Assembly (NCBI GenBank): GCA_963836015.1
Contig: CAWIIF010000004.1
Span: 1-64,000 of the forward strand
Length of the DNA: 64,000 nt
Source of the DNA: CAWCDJ01 sp963836015
GTDB lineage: Bacteria > Acidobacteriota > Terriglobia > Bryobacterales > Bryobacteraceae
Reading direction: 5' to 3'
Made by a program: the position numbers and the translations under genes. The notes below the pieces were generated by a model. The model did not search any database. It had not been told where the DNA came from and saw only the letters and a program-made list of their open reading frames with translations. Shown here one piece after another: positions 7,498-16,513 of this stretch; the stretch's first letter is position 1; every line of letters begins with the position of its first letter.

Positions 7498-10296
7498 CTA
7501 ATAACTCGCCGTGATCGTGTACCGCCCCTCAGACGGCGACGGAATCCGCACCCACTCCTTCGCGGTGTCGAAATCCGTCCAGTTGCGGCCGTTCACCGTC
7601 ACGCTGCGGATTCGCCTGCCGTCGGGGTGCCGCAGCCGCACCAGTAGCGTCCGCGGACGCTCGCCCGGAGACATCTCGACGGTGGCGTCGATGTGCCCGG
7701 CGGCGGCATGGCTCTCCAGCGTCATCGACAAGTCACCGAAATAGGTCGGCGCGCGCTCGACCACGATCTTCTTACCGTCAGCGAGCCACGCCCGCGGCGT
7801 CGCCATCCCGAGCACCAGCGCCCCGTCGTCGCGCTCGTGCACCAGCATGTTACGGAAGAGCTCGAACCACGCGCCGTCAGTCGAGGGCGGACCGAAGTAT
7901 TGGCCATGCGTCCAGCGGTGCTCGACCGGCTCGTAGACCGAGTGGCTGAAGGCGCTCGCCATGTAGCTGTAGAAGGTGCGGATCACAGCCTTAGAGTCGT
8001 CGCGAAGCAGGTAGGCGGTGGCCTGCTGATTGTAGACGGGCTCATTGGCGATTCCCCAGCCGTGGAGATAGAGATTGTCCTCGTGGTCGTTGAGCAGCAG
8101 GTCGGCGAGGCGGCTGGCGGCCGGAATGGCCTTGAGGCGGATCAGGTGGACCGCGCCGGTGTCTACGTCGGCGGGATACCAGTCGTACATGAGCCGGCTG
8201 TAAGTGGTGGCCTCGCAGGGCAGGTAGGGCTCCCAGGTATGATCGCGCAGTTCAACGATCGGGGATCGCATGCTGGCCGCGCCGAAGCCGCGCTCGATGG
8301 CGGTGCGCAGGTCCGCGGCGGCACGCCGTATCTCAGCGCCGCGCGGATTGCCGATCTCCTCCAGCACGCGGCCGAACAGGTCGAGCCCCGCATACATGTA
8401 GGCCTGGTTGAATGCCCAGAGTCCGTTGCCGGTGCCGTCGTTGAGCGGCGCCTCGACGAGGCCCTGTGTCTCGCCCGGCCGCAGCGCCGCCTGACGGACC
8501 TCGCCCATGCAGTAATCGAGCGCCTTCAGGCTGTAGGGCAGCAGCATGTCCAACTCGTGCCGGTTGTGCGAGAGCAGATAGTGCTGGGCTACGGCGTACA
8601 GCATGCCGGGCGTGTAGGCGCCCCAGTTGGCGAAGCCGTTGACGTGGCCGTTCTCCTCCTGATTATTGCGGAACTGCGCCAGCAATTCCTCGGCGGAGAT
8701 GGCGTGGTACCCGCGCAGGTCGTACAGCATGTAATCCACGTACACCGATTGGTTCACCGGCCAGGGCGTGCCCGTCTGGCTATAGGCGAAGTTCGAATAC
8801 GGCAGGTCGATCCGGATGTCCGGACCCGGCCCACCGTGGCGGCGAGGCAGGCGCAGCGCGTGCCAGAGGGTGGAGCGGAAGAGATCGTTAACGGCCTTCT
8901 CCGGCGTCACGAATTGCGCGCCGCGAGCCACGTATTGCGACCAGAAGTCGAGTGTCTGCCGCCGCGCCGCGGCATAATCGAGGGCGGCGAGTTTAGCGGC
9001 GTCCTCCGCGGCCGCCATGGGCGAGGCGAGTGTCACTTCGAAGCTGCGTTCGCCGCGCGCCGGCAGGTCGAGATACACCGTGCCATCGACGCGCTTCATC
9101 TCGTGCTGGTAATCCGAGACGCCGCTCCAATCCACTCCTTCCGCCGCGCCGTGCACGGCCAGCAGAACGCGTCCGTGCGCACGCTCGCGGAACAGCACCG
9201 CGCCTCCCATGGGCTCGGTGTAGATCGGGGAGTGGATATACGAGGGCAGCAGCCGCTGGTGGCTGAAGGTCATGGGCACCCGCCGCGCGCGATTCTCCAG
9301 ATTCGTCACCCGCACCTGCTGCATCAGGACCATGGCGATATCGCCCCGGCGGTCCTTGGGCAGCCCGTCGAGCGGATAGGCGAACTGCTCGACCGTGTAG
9401 TGCAGGCCGTCGTTTTCGTACACCGTGGTGATCACCGGCAGGCCGTCGTCGAGATGTTGGCCTTTCCAGGTATGCGCAATGCCCTGGTTGATATCGCCGA
9501 ACCCGAACCAGAAGCGAAAACGGTCGGGATTGCCGTAATCGTTCCAGACGCCGGCACCCCGGTCGATTCCGAACTTGGGGATGGCGCTATCCCAGGTGAG
9601 GCAAACGATGTGCCCGGGCCCGTGCGGCTGCGGGTTGACATAGGAGGGGTCGCCCATGTCTTCCCATAGCGCCGTATACTGCGCGTAACTGGCTTCGGGG
9701 TCGCGATTGACGCGGTCCAGGATGCGATCGTCCTTCCACGCCGCGAGCCGCCTCTGGTGTTCTGCGAACGGCATGGGGTCGTCGCCCGCCGTCACATAGA
9801 CGTGCAGCGAGGGGATCCAGATCGCCTTTTCGGTTTCGAGTTGATCGAGTGTGACGGTGAAGCCGCGCGTGCCCTCGGGGTTCATCTCGACCGTCAGGCG
9901 AGGTGAATCCGGGTGGATGGCGGCGTCGCGCGAGAGGCGGCGCGCGGTGTCGGCGTCGCTATGTGAGATCAGGTCCGCCCAGATGACGTGCATGTTGTCA
10001 AGGGTGGCGGCTGGGACATCGGGGTAATTCAGGGTGAAATTCGCGCCATCGACGTCGCCGTGCCCGGCGCGCGTATGCCACACTCCGCTCTCGATCGTGT
10101 CGCCGGTCTCGAGTGAGTCGCCGGTTGCATCAGCGACCTGCAATCCCGGAGTCTCCGGAATGAGCTTGACGTAGTAGGGCTCGCTTTGGGGCGCCTCTTC
10201 TCCCCAGCTCAGGCGGACTTTCAAGTGGCGGTCAGCGGCCGCGGCGGATGCCGCAAGAAGGGCCGCGGTCAGCAAAACTATCCCGGTGATTCGCAT
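7498..10296 (-). CDS. Large secreted six-hairpin glycosidase-like protein, family unassigned
   Basis: Protein of 932 residues with a signal peptide (MRITGIVLLTAALLAASAAAA). The ATG at 10296 is preferred over a GTG at 10302 because AGGTG lies just upstream. The first ~430 residues look like beta-sandwich material; residues about 440-800 are helix-rich with repeated aromatic and acidic motifs (FRSTLWHAL, GFANWGAYTPGML, WAFNQAYMYAGL, YLHGWGIANEPVYN), consistent with an alpha/alpha-toroid glycoside hydrolase; the last ~130 residues form another beta domain. No recognised family signature can be assigned by eye. It lies divergently from the GH2 gene, and both are probably secreted carbohydrate enzymes. 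Catalytic residues are not identified. Confidence 0.7.
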   Translation of the reverse strand: MRITGIVLLTAALLAASAAAADRHLKVRLSWGEEAPQSEPYYVKLIPETPGLQVADATGDSLETGDTIESGVWHTRAGHGDVDGANFTLNYPDVPAATLDNMHVIWADLISHSDADTARRLSRDAAIHPDSPRLTVEMNPEGTRGFTVTLDQLETEKAIWIPSLHVYVTAGDDPMPFAEHQRRLAAWKDDRILDRVNRDPEASYAQYTALWEDMGDPSYVNPQPHGPGHIVCLTWDSAIPKFGIDRGAGVWNDYGNPDRFRFWFGFGDINQGIAHTWKGQHLDDGLPVITTVYENDGLHYTVEQFAYPLDGLPKDRRGDIAMVLMQQVRVTNLENRARRVPMTFSHQRLLPSYIHSPIYTEPMGGAVLFRERAHGRVLLAVHGAAEGVDWSGVSDYQHEMKRVDGTVYLDLPARGERSFEVTLASPMAAAEDAAKLAALDYAAARRQTLDFWSQYVARGAQFVTPEKAVNDLFRSTLWHALRLPRRHGGPGPDIRIDLPYSNFAYSQTGTPWPVNQSVYVDYMLYDLRGYHAISAEELLAQFRNNQEENGHVNGFANWGAYTPGMLYAVAQHYLLSHNRHELDMLLPYSLKALDYCMGEVRQAALRPGETQGLVEAPLNDGTGNGLWAFNQAYMYAGLDLFGRVLEEIGNPRGAEIRRAAADLRTAIERGFGAASMRSPIVELRDHTWEPYLPCEATTYSRLMYDWYPADVDTGAVHLIRLKAIPAASRLADLLLNDHEDNLYLHGWGIANEPVYNQQATAYLLRDDSKAVIRTFYSYMASAFSHSVYEPVEHRWTHGQYFGPPSTDGAWFELFRNMLVHERDDGALVLGMATPRAWLADGKKIVVERAPTYFGDLSMTLESHAAAGHIDATVEMSPGERPRTLLVRLRHPDGRRIRSVTVNGRNWTDFDTAKEWVRIPSPSEGRYTITASY

Positions 10297-10428
10297 AGGC
10301 ACCTATTTCGGAATTATAGGAAAACGACCCGGTGCGGCACGCGGGAGAGCCCGGCGCACCGAACGAATTTCCAGCTAATCGGAAAGCGGCACGCCAGCAC
10401 GGCCCGGTCGCGCGCATAATCCAAGCAT

Positions 10429-13197
10429 ATGTTTCGAGGGCTATTCAGGACGGGACTGCACGCGGGCGTTCTCGCGTTGGCGCTGCTCTCTCCGGGGCTC
10501 GCCGCCACAGCGCCCCGCGACGGGATCGCGCTTGATGGCGCGTGGCAGTTCCGGGTCGATCCCGGCAACGCAGGCGACGCCGGTCATTGGTACACGGGCA
10601 CAACGCCTTTCCCGCAGACCATTCAGGTTCCCGGCGCATGGCAGGCCCAGGGCGTGGGCAAGCCGGAGGGCATCCTGCGCCACGACTATGCCGGCACCGC
10701 GTGGTATCGCCGCACCGTCGCCCTTCCCGAGAACTGGCGCGGACGCATTGTGCGGCTGCGGATCGGCGGCGTCCACCGGAGCCTTCGGGCGTACGTCAAT
10801 GGCGTCGCCATTGGCACGCATGACGGCTTCAACGCACCCTTCGCGCTCGACATCACGCGCATCATCCGTCCCGGCGCGTCCAACCAGATCGTCCTCCGTG
10901 TCGAAAATCCTCCCGCACCCATCACGACCTCACCCGATAAGCAGCCGCCGCTCATGCCCACCGGCATGCTGAACTACATCGGCAATTGGGGCGGCTTCTA
11001 CGGCGATATCTCGCTCGAAAGCGGGCCGCGTGCGTGGATCGAATCCACATACATTACGAGCGACGTGGCAAACGGCCGCATCTCCGTGCGCGTCCACGTC
11101 GCGAGTGAAGGCGCTGCCGCGGGCCCGGCGACGGTGCGGATCGCAGCGCGCGGGTACCAGGCCGAGGCGCCCGTCAAGGTTCCAGCCTCGGGCGCGGCGG
11201 ACGTGGCCGTTGAGCTCGCGCTGCCCGATGCCCCGCTGTGGTCACCCGACCATCCTAACCTCACAACGGCATCGATCGAGCTCATTCGCAATGGCAGGGT
11301 CGCCGATCGCACCGACCTGCGCTTCGGCTTCCGCACGATCGCGACCGAGGGCAATCGCCTGCTGCTCAACGGCAAGCCGATCTACCTGCGCGGATATGGC
11401 GATGACGACGTCGAGGTTCTCACCGGCTTCCCTCCCGCGTCGAAAGATGTGTATCTGAAACGCCTGGCGATTGCCAAAAGCCTCGGATTCAACGCCGTCC
11501 GCTTCCACTCGATGACGCCTCCGGAGGCCTTCTTCGAGGCCGCGGACGAGGCCGGCATCCTGGTCATGGCCGAACTGCCCGCGGCCTACACGCAGTACTT
11601 CTACGCGCACCGCGCTCATCTCAAAGCGGATCTGAAGGATACCCTGCTCGCCTATCGCAACCACGCCTCCCTACTCAGCCTCGGGTTCGGCAACGAGTTC
11701 AATCTGCGATGGCTCAAAGATGACGCCGAACGGCGCGACTTCACCAACTCCATCGCCGAGTTCTATGGCTATGCTAAGACGCTTGCGCCCGCGACCCTCA
11801 TCATGTCCAATGATGGTTTCGACCTCCGCCCCACGGACATGGTCAGCGAGGGTCGCGGAGCCGCGTCCGACCGCCCGACCATCCGGCACGAGTTCGGCGC
11901 CTATTATTGCTCGCTCCCCGACATCGGCCTGATCGATCGCTTCACCGGCGTCATGCGGCCAACTTGGCTCGAAGAGAAACGCGACTGGGTCGAGCGCCAA
12001 GGCCTCGCGGGCGCGTACCTCTCCTACTTGCACAACTCCACGCGGCTCCAGCAACTCGGCCACAAGTATCAGATCGAGCGCGCGCGAGCGGACAACCGCG
12101 TCTCCGGCTATGACTACTGGCTGCTTGTCGATTACCCCGGCGGCACCGGCGAAGGCGATTCCTGGGAAGAGGGCTGGCTCGATTATTTCTGGCGTCCCAA
12201 GACCGCTCCGCAGGAAGGCCGCGCGTGGAACAGCCCAGTGCTGCTGCTGATCGACTCCCAGGTCGACGATCGCTCCCTATGGACGGATGAATCGAAGCCG
12301 GTCGAGGTCTCAGTCTCCAACTACGGGCCCGCCGCGATCCGCGATGGCGCGCTCTCCTGGTCCCTGCTGGCGGGCGAACGACGCGTCGGTTGGGGCGAAC
12401 TGCGCGGACTCTCGGCGCCGCTCGCCGCCGTGTCCAGCCTCGGCCGTATCGCGCTCGATGCCTCCTCGCTCACCGCTGCGGCACGCCTCGAATTCGTCCT
12501 CACACTTCAGACGGAGGACGGCGCCTACACGAATCGCTGGAGCTTCTGGGCCTACCCGCGCCTGCACCCGACGGTCGCGCCCGAAGCGCGTGTCGTCTCA
12601 GATCTGCGGTGGGACGGCCTGCGCCGCTCCTATCCGTGGATTCGCCGGCAGGCGGGCGAAACGGCGCCGGACGATCTGCTCCTCACCGGCCGTCTGGATG
12701 ACCGTGCCCTGGCGCATCTTCACGCCGGCGGACGCGTTTGGCTGATGCTCGGCGATAGTCTCGATCGGCGCGGAGCGTCCTTCTTCCCCGCATCGGGCGG
12801 CGCGCAGGGAACGCTGGTCGCGGGCCACCGGGCGCTGGCCGGCTTCCCGCACACGGATTTCTGCGACCTCGAGTGGTTCAACCTGTTGGATGGCGCCTAT
12901 CCGCTGCCCATCGACGATTGGCCTTCCTCATTCGCGCCGATCGTCGGCGGCATTCGCACCACGGCCGGATTCCTCAGCAAAACGAAGGGTCTCTCCCGCG
13001 TCGCCTATGCTATCGAAGGCAAGGCGGACGGCGGGAAACTGCTGATCACGACTCTGCGACTGCGCGATCGCTTCGACGAAGCCTATCCCGAGGCCATGAC
13101 CGCCTTCGACGGCTTCCTGCGCTACGCCGCGGGCAGCGATTTCGAGCCGTCCGGGCAATTTTCGGAAAAGGATCTGCGGCGGCTGGAGGCAGAGTGA
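10429..13197 (+). CDS. Secreted GH2 family glycoside hydrolase
   Basis: GH2 (beta-galactosidase/glucuronidase-type) enzyme of 922 residues with a signal peptide (about 1-26). Order: jelly-roll sugar-binding domain with conserved GVHRSLRAYVNGV (about 35-200), immunoglobulin-like domain (about 205-305), TIM barrel (about 306-600), then extra C-terminal domains. Acid/base Glu423 (FGNEFN) and nucleophile Glu488 (RHEFG) are present, so it should be active. The C-terminal ~320 residues contain an additional sandwich region common in Acidobacteriota and Bacteroidota GH2 proteins. Subfamily specificity (galactoside, glucuronide, arabinoside) cannot be decided. Divergent from the gene at 10296. Confidence 0.88.
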   Translation: MFRGLFRTGLHAGVLALALLSPGLAATAPRDGIALDGAWQFRVDPGNAGDAGHWYTGTTPFPQTIQVPGAWQAQGVGKPEGILRHDYAGTAWYRRTVALPENWRGRIVRLRIGGVHRSLRAYVNGVAIGTHDGFNAPFALDITRIIRPGASNQIVLRVENPPAPITTSPDKQPPLMPTGMLNYIGNWGGFYGDISLESGPRAWIESTYITSDVANGRISVRVHVASEGAAAGPATVRIAARGYQAEAPVKVPASGAADVAVELALPDAPLWSPDHPNLTTASIELIRNGRVADRTDLRFGFRTIATEGNRLLLNGKPIYLRGYGDDDVEVLTGFPPASKDVYLKRLAIAKSLGFNAVRFHSMTPPEAFFEAADEAGILVMAELPAAYTQYFYAHRAHLKADLKDTLLAYRNHASLLSLGFGNEFNLRWLKDDAERRDFTNSIAEFYGYAKTLAPATLIMSNDGFDLRPTDMVSEGRGAASDRPTIRHEFGAYYCSLPDIGLIDRFTGVMRPTWLEEKRDWVERQGLAGAYLSYLHNSTRLQQLGHKYQIERARADNRVSGYDYWLLVDYPGGTGEGDSWEEGWLDYFWRPKTAPQEGRAWNSPVLLLIDSQVDDRSLWTDESKPVEVSVSNYGPAAIRDGALSWSLLAGERRVGWGELRGLSAPLAAVSSLGRIALDASSLTAAARLEFVLTLQTEDGAYTNRWSFWAYPRLHPTVAPEARVVSDLRWDGLRRSYPWIRRQAGETAPDDLLLTGRLDDRALAHLHAGGRVWLMLGDSLDRRGASFFPASGGAQGTLVAGHRALAGFPHTDFCDLEWFNLLDGAYPLPIDDWPSSFAPIVGGIRTTAGFLSKTKGLSRVAYAIEGKADGGKLLITTLRLRDRFDEAYPEAMTAFDGFLRYAAGSDFEPSGQFSEKDLRRLEAE

Positions 13198-13269
13198 AAC
13201 GGCGCTACTGCCGGGTCCGTAAGCCAGTTTTGATAGAATTGTCATAAATTTGCTGGAAGGGGGCTAGCC

Positions 13270-14088
13270 ATGGCAACCGAAAAGACGCCAAACGTGCCCG
13301 CGCTCGAAAGAGGGATGGAAATCCTGGAGCTGGTGGCGAATTCGAAAAATGGTTTCACGTTTTCGCAATTGGCCCGGCAGCTCGATTTTCCGAAGAGTTC
13401 GGTCCATTGCCTGTTGGTCACTTTTGAGCGGCTGGGATATCTGCAGCGAATCGCTTCCTCTGGCCGCTATGTAGCCGGTATGAACCTCATGCGTATGGCC
13501 AACACGGCTTCGCACGGCATCCTGCTGCGGCAGAAAGCCGGACCGCTGCTCGGCGAACTGACCCAGCGCACCGGTTTGACGGCCCATATGGCGATTGTCG
13601 AGGACAATGAAGCCGTCCTGATCGCCAAGGTGGAGCCCTGCGGAACATCGCCGGTCGCAACCTGGGTCGGCAAGCATATCGACTGCCACTGCACCAGCCT
13701 GGGCAAGGCGCTCCTCGCTTGGCGGTCCGAAGAGCAGGTCGCCGACATGGTGAAGCGGCGGCGCATGCTGCGCCACAATGAAAACACCATCTGCACACTG
13801 GCGCGGCTGAAAGAAGACCTGGCGCACACACGGCAGTGCGGCTACTCACTCGATGACGAGGAGGAGGAAATCGGCGTCCGCTGCATCGGTGCTCCGGTGT
13901 TCGGCACTGCGGGAGACGCGGAGGCCGCCATCAGCATCTCGGGCTCTGTGGAGCAGATCTCGGACGGCAACATAGCACGTCTCGCGTCGCTGGTGCAGGA
14001 GACGGCGTTCGAGATGTCTCTGCGGCTGGGATGGTCACCGCACCCGTTCCTGCCGGCGACGCGCGGCCATTCAGCCGGTCTGATGTAG
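13270..14088 (+). CDS. IclR family transcriptional regulator
   Basis: Cytoplasmic one-component regulator, 272 residues. The N-terminal winged helix-turn-helix (about 8-70: LERGMEILELVANS, FSQLARQLDFPKSSVHCLL) is followed by the IclR effector domain (about 85-250), with the conserved GLTAHMAIVEDNEAVLIAKVE and a C-terminal GDAEAAISISGS block. ATG at 13270 is preceded by GGAAGGGGG. IclR proteins usually sense small carboxylates or aromatics and control neighbouring catabolic or transport genes; the DMT pair 78 bases downstream on the same strand is the nearest candidate target. Ligand unknown. Confidence 0.9.
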   Translation: MATEKTPNVPALERGMEILELVANSKNGFTFSQLARQLDFPKSSVHCLLVTFERLGYLQRIASSGRYVAGMNLMRMANTASHGILLRQKAGPLLGELTQRTGLTAHMAIVEDNEAVLIAKVEPCGTSPVATWVGKHIDCHCTSLGKALLAWRSEEQVADMVKRRRMLRHNENTICTLARLKEDLAHTRQCGYSLDDEEEEIGVRCIGAPVFGTAGDAEAAISISGSVEQISDGNIARLASLVQETAFEMSLRLGWSPHPFLPATRGHSAGLM

Positions 14089-14165
14089 CGCCTAATTTTC
14101 CGATTACCTGGAAAGCGTCAGGGCTGCGTCAGGGCCGGCGATCCCGCTTCGGCGAGAATGGGAAA

Positions 14166-14612
14166 ATGATGAACGCGGGTTACGGGTATGCTCTGCTGGG
14201 CCTGTTGAGCTTCGGCGCGTTGGGCGTTTTCCATAAGCTGGGCGACACGTTGAAATGCGGCCCCAGCAGTCTGAACGCGCTGTTGTATGCGTGGTCCTGC
14301 GCGTTTCTGGCCGTCAGCATGTCGGTAAGTCACACGGCGTTCGCAGCGCCGGCCAGCGTCTCGACTATCGCGGTGCCCTTCGGAATTTGCGCGTCCGTGG
14401 CGATCCTCGCATTTCAGGCGGGGATCCGGCACGGCGATATCGCCACCAGTTGGCTCGCCATAAATCTTTCGTCCGGCATCCCCACGCTCGCCTCGATTCT
14501 GATCTACCAGGAGCATCTGGACGGGAAGCGCGCCTTCGCTCTCTGCCTGATTCCAATCTCGATGGCGCTGCTCTGGAAAGATAAGAAGGAAGCGGAGAAG
14601 GCTCGTGGCTGA
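14166..14612 (+). CDS. Half-size DMT (EamA-like) membrane protein, subunit 1
   Basis: Inner-membrane protein of 148 residues with about five hydrophobic segments (YGYALLGLLSFGALGVF, LLYAWSCAFLAVSMSV, IAVPFGICASVAILAF, LAINLSSGIPTLASILIY, FALCLIPISMALLW) and a basic C-terminus, matching one EamA repeat of the drug/metabolite transporter superfamily. Full DMT exporters have two such repeats in one chain; here the second repeat is a separate gene overlapping by eight bases (14605-14612). ATG at 14166 or 14169; a longer upstream GTG reading lacks similarity. A heterodimeric small-molecule exporter is likely. Confidence 0.75.
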   Translation: MMNAGYGYALLGLLSFGALGVFHKLGDTLKCGPSSLNALLYAWSCAFLAVSMSVSHTAFAAPASVSTIAVPFGICASVAILAFQAGIRHGDIATSWLAINLSSGIPTLASILIYQEHLDGKRAFALCLIPISMALLWKDKKEAEKARG

Positions 14613-15066
14613 GGCCGCAACGGAGACGGCGAAGAGCCGCGACACCGGCACGTGGCTGCGCCTGATGCTGGTGGCGTTCGCAGCCAACGGCCTCGGGCCG
14701 TTCGGTTTGAAGGTGCTGACAGCGCGGAACCTCGGCGCGCACCAATCGCAGTATCTCCTCTACTGGTATTTGGGCGGACTGCTGTTCGCCGTGGCCGCTC
14801 TGATCCTGAGCCGGTCGCGGATCAAAGGCCGTGACATCGTGATCGGCGCACTGATGGGCGCGTGCAGCCTGGGCGGCCAGAGTTTCACTGCGATGGCGCT
14901 CGCGAACGGCGTTCCGGGACACGTGGCGTTCCCTTTGACCACCGGCGGATCGCTGTTCGTGGTGGCAATCGCGGGAATCGTCATGTTCCGCGAGCGAGTC
15001 GGCGCCTACGGGATCTGCGGCATTGCGCTGGGGATCACGTCGCTCGTGATTCTCAGCATCGGCTGA
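14605..15066 (+). CDS. Half-size DMT (EamA-like) membrane protein, subunit 2
   Basis: Inner-membrane protein, 153 residues, with about five hydrophobic segments: the first after a charged 18-residue N-terminus (LRLMLVAFAANGLGPFG), then YLLYWYLGGLLFAVAALIL, VIGALMGACSLGGQSF, FPLTTGGSLFVVAIAGIVMF, YGICGIALGITSLVIL. The FRERVGAYGICGIALGI block is the EamA repeat end. It starts with GTG at 14605 inside the end of subunit 1, with GGAAGCGGAGAAGG as ribosome binding site, so translation is coupled. Probably pairs with subunit 1 as an exporter in the IclR neighbourhood. The integrase relic begins 40 bases after its stop. Confidence 0.75.
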   Translation: MAEAATETAKSRDTGTWLRLMLVAFAANGLGPFGLKVLTARNLGAHQSQYLLYWYLGGLLFAVAALILSRSRIKGRDIVIGALMGACSLGGQSFTAMALANGVPGHVAFPLTTGGSLFVVAIAGIVMFRERVGAYGICGIALGITSLVILSIG

Positions 15067-15106
15067 ACGATCGACTGTGTGTAGCCGAAACTCCGCGAGG
15101 TTTTGA

Positions 15107-15700
15107 AATCAACAGCTTGCGCTCGGTTTCCAGATCTCGGAACGAACCGTGGCTCGGTATCTGCGCCGGATACGGGGCCGAGGTGATCCGGGACAACGCT
15201 GGTTGGCCTTTTTCCAGAACCACCGCGAGGTGATCGCGGCCTTCGACTTCTTCACCGTGCCCACGCTGACGTTCCAGCTGCTGTACTGCTTCTTCGTCAT
15301 CGAGCATGGGCGAAGAAGGATCCTGCACTTCCACGTGACCCAGCACCCGACGGCGGATTGGGTCATCCAGCAATTGCGCGAAGCGTTTCCCGAAGCTTCC
15401 CCGTATCGATACGTAATCCTCGACCACGACTCGAAATTCGATGCTGACGTGATGGCGTTCTTGAAGGCGACGGGTCTGGAACCAAAACGGCCGAGCGTCC
15501 GGGCGCCGTGGCAAAACGGGATCGCCGAAAGATGGGTGGGAAGTATTCGGCGCGAGATCTTGGACCATGTCATCGCCTGGAACGAACAGCACCTCCGCCG
15601 ACTGATCCGCGACTACGTGAGCTACTATCACGACGACAGGGTTCACGATTCCCTGGAAAAGGATACGCCGAATCGCCGCCCGGTCGAACAGAAGCCGCCC
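15107..15700 (+). pseudogene. Integrase-core (DDE) transposase fragment, truncated at both ends
   Basis: About 198 codons of an rve-type transposase. An in-frame TGA at 15104-15106 closes the frame upstream; the sequence then reads LGFQISERTVARYL (helix-turn-helix end) followed by the catalytic core: first Asp in VIAAFDFFTVP, second Asp in ILDHDSKFD, Glu in NGIAERWVGSIRREIL. It breaks at 15700, where the frame runs into the antisense of a GH43 gene. The DNA-binding N-terminus and the last ~30 residues are missing, no terminal repeats are evident, and there is no proper start, so it is an inactive relic left by rearrangement rather than a complete insertion. Confidence 0.8.
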
Positions 15701-16456
15701 CTTGAGCACCCAAGAGCCCTCAATCCATCCCTGGTTCGGGTCTTCATTCCAGTCGCCGGTGCGTTGCCACGGGAAGCGCTCTGGTTCGAATCCCATAAGC
15801 TTCACAGGCTTCCCAAGCAGGCGCGTGGGGTTGTCCGCATCCAGTTCCACAACGTAAATACCGTCTGTGGGGGTGCAGCCCCAGTAATAATACAGTCGAC
15901 CGTCGTCGTCGGAAAACAGCATGGGGTCGGTCTGTGAGGGGAGGCCGGGTGGCAATGCGATTCTGCCTATGGGCTTGAACGGTCCAAGCGGCGAGTCGGA
16001 GATGTAGACCTCCGATTCGGATGCCATCAGAAGGAACCTGCCCTTGTGACGCACGATGGTCGGCGCGTATCCGATATCGCGTATGTTGAGCGGATGGTGC
16101 TGCCATGAGATACCGCCGTCGCTGCTGACCCAGGCCATATCGACCGATGGATACATGTACCATCTGCCGTCGTGCCAGAGGACTGTGACATCGGCGAGTT
16201 CGCGGAACTGCTCCATATGGTCCTGCAACCACAGATCGATCGCGCCGACCGGCGTGCCGGGTACGATATCGCGCGCGCGTTTGCCCAAGGGGTAGTCCGG
16301 AATCGTCAGCGGATTACAGTACGTTGTGGCTGGGCGAACCAGGTCGCCGGAATGCGAGGATTGTTCCGCGCTGACCAGGATTGCCGCCGCCGTACAGAAC
16401 GCTACGAGGGCGAGGATGGAGAGAACAGCACGCTGCATAAGGTACGATGTTCTCAC
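15701..16456 (-). pseudogene. GH43 family glycosidase, 3' half lost
   Basis: Secreted five-bladed propeller enzyme truncated after about residue 252. A signal peptide is clear (MQRAVLSILALVAFCTAAAILVSA; second ATG at 16438, first at 16456). The catalytic candidates of GH43 are retained: Asp89 (LADVTVLW), Asp177 (TDPMLF) and Glu246 (GWIEGSW), but the last blades are gone because the frame passes at 15700/15701 into the antisense of the integrase fragment and continues as nonsense to 15053. The fold is therefore unlikely to close. It is the last gene of the minus-strand unit that begins at 21909; the similar GH43 at 29909 shows what an intact copy looks like. Confidence 0.8.
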
Positions 16457-16513
16457 CGTGAGACGCGCTTCTCAACCCGGGCGCCGTACACGCCCCACGC
16501 TGCGATGCGCAAC

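Noticed and set aside
7693..9669. A 658-codon open frame on the plus strand
   Set aside because: Antisense to the 932-residue secreted protein, no start signal and no recognisable motif.
15053..16456. A single 467-residue GH43 fusion protein
   Set aside because: After residue 252 it is translated from the antisense of an integrase gene, so the extension is an accident of the junction.
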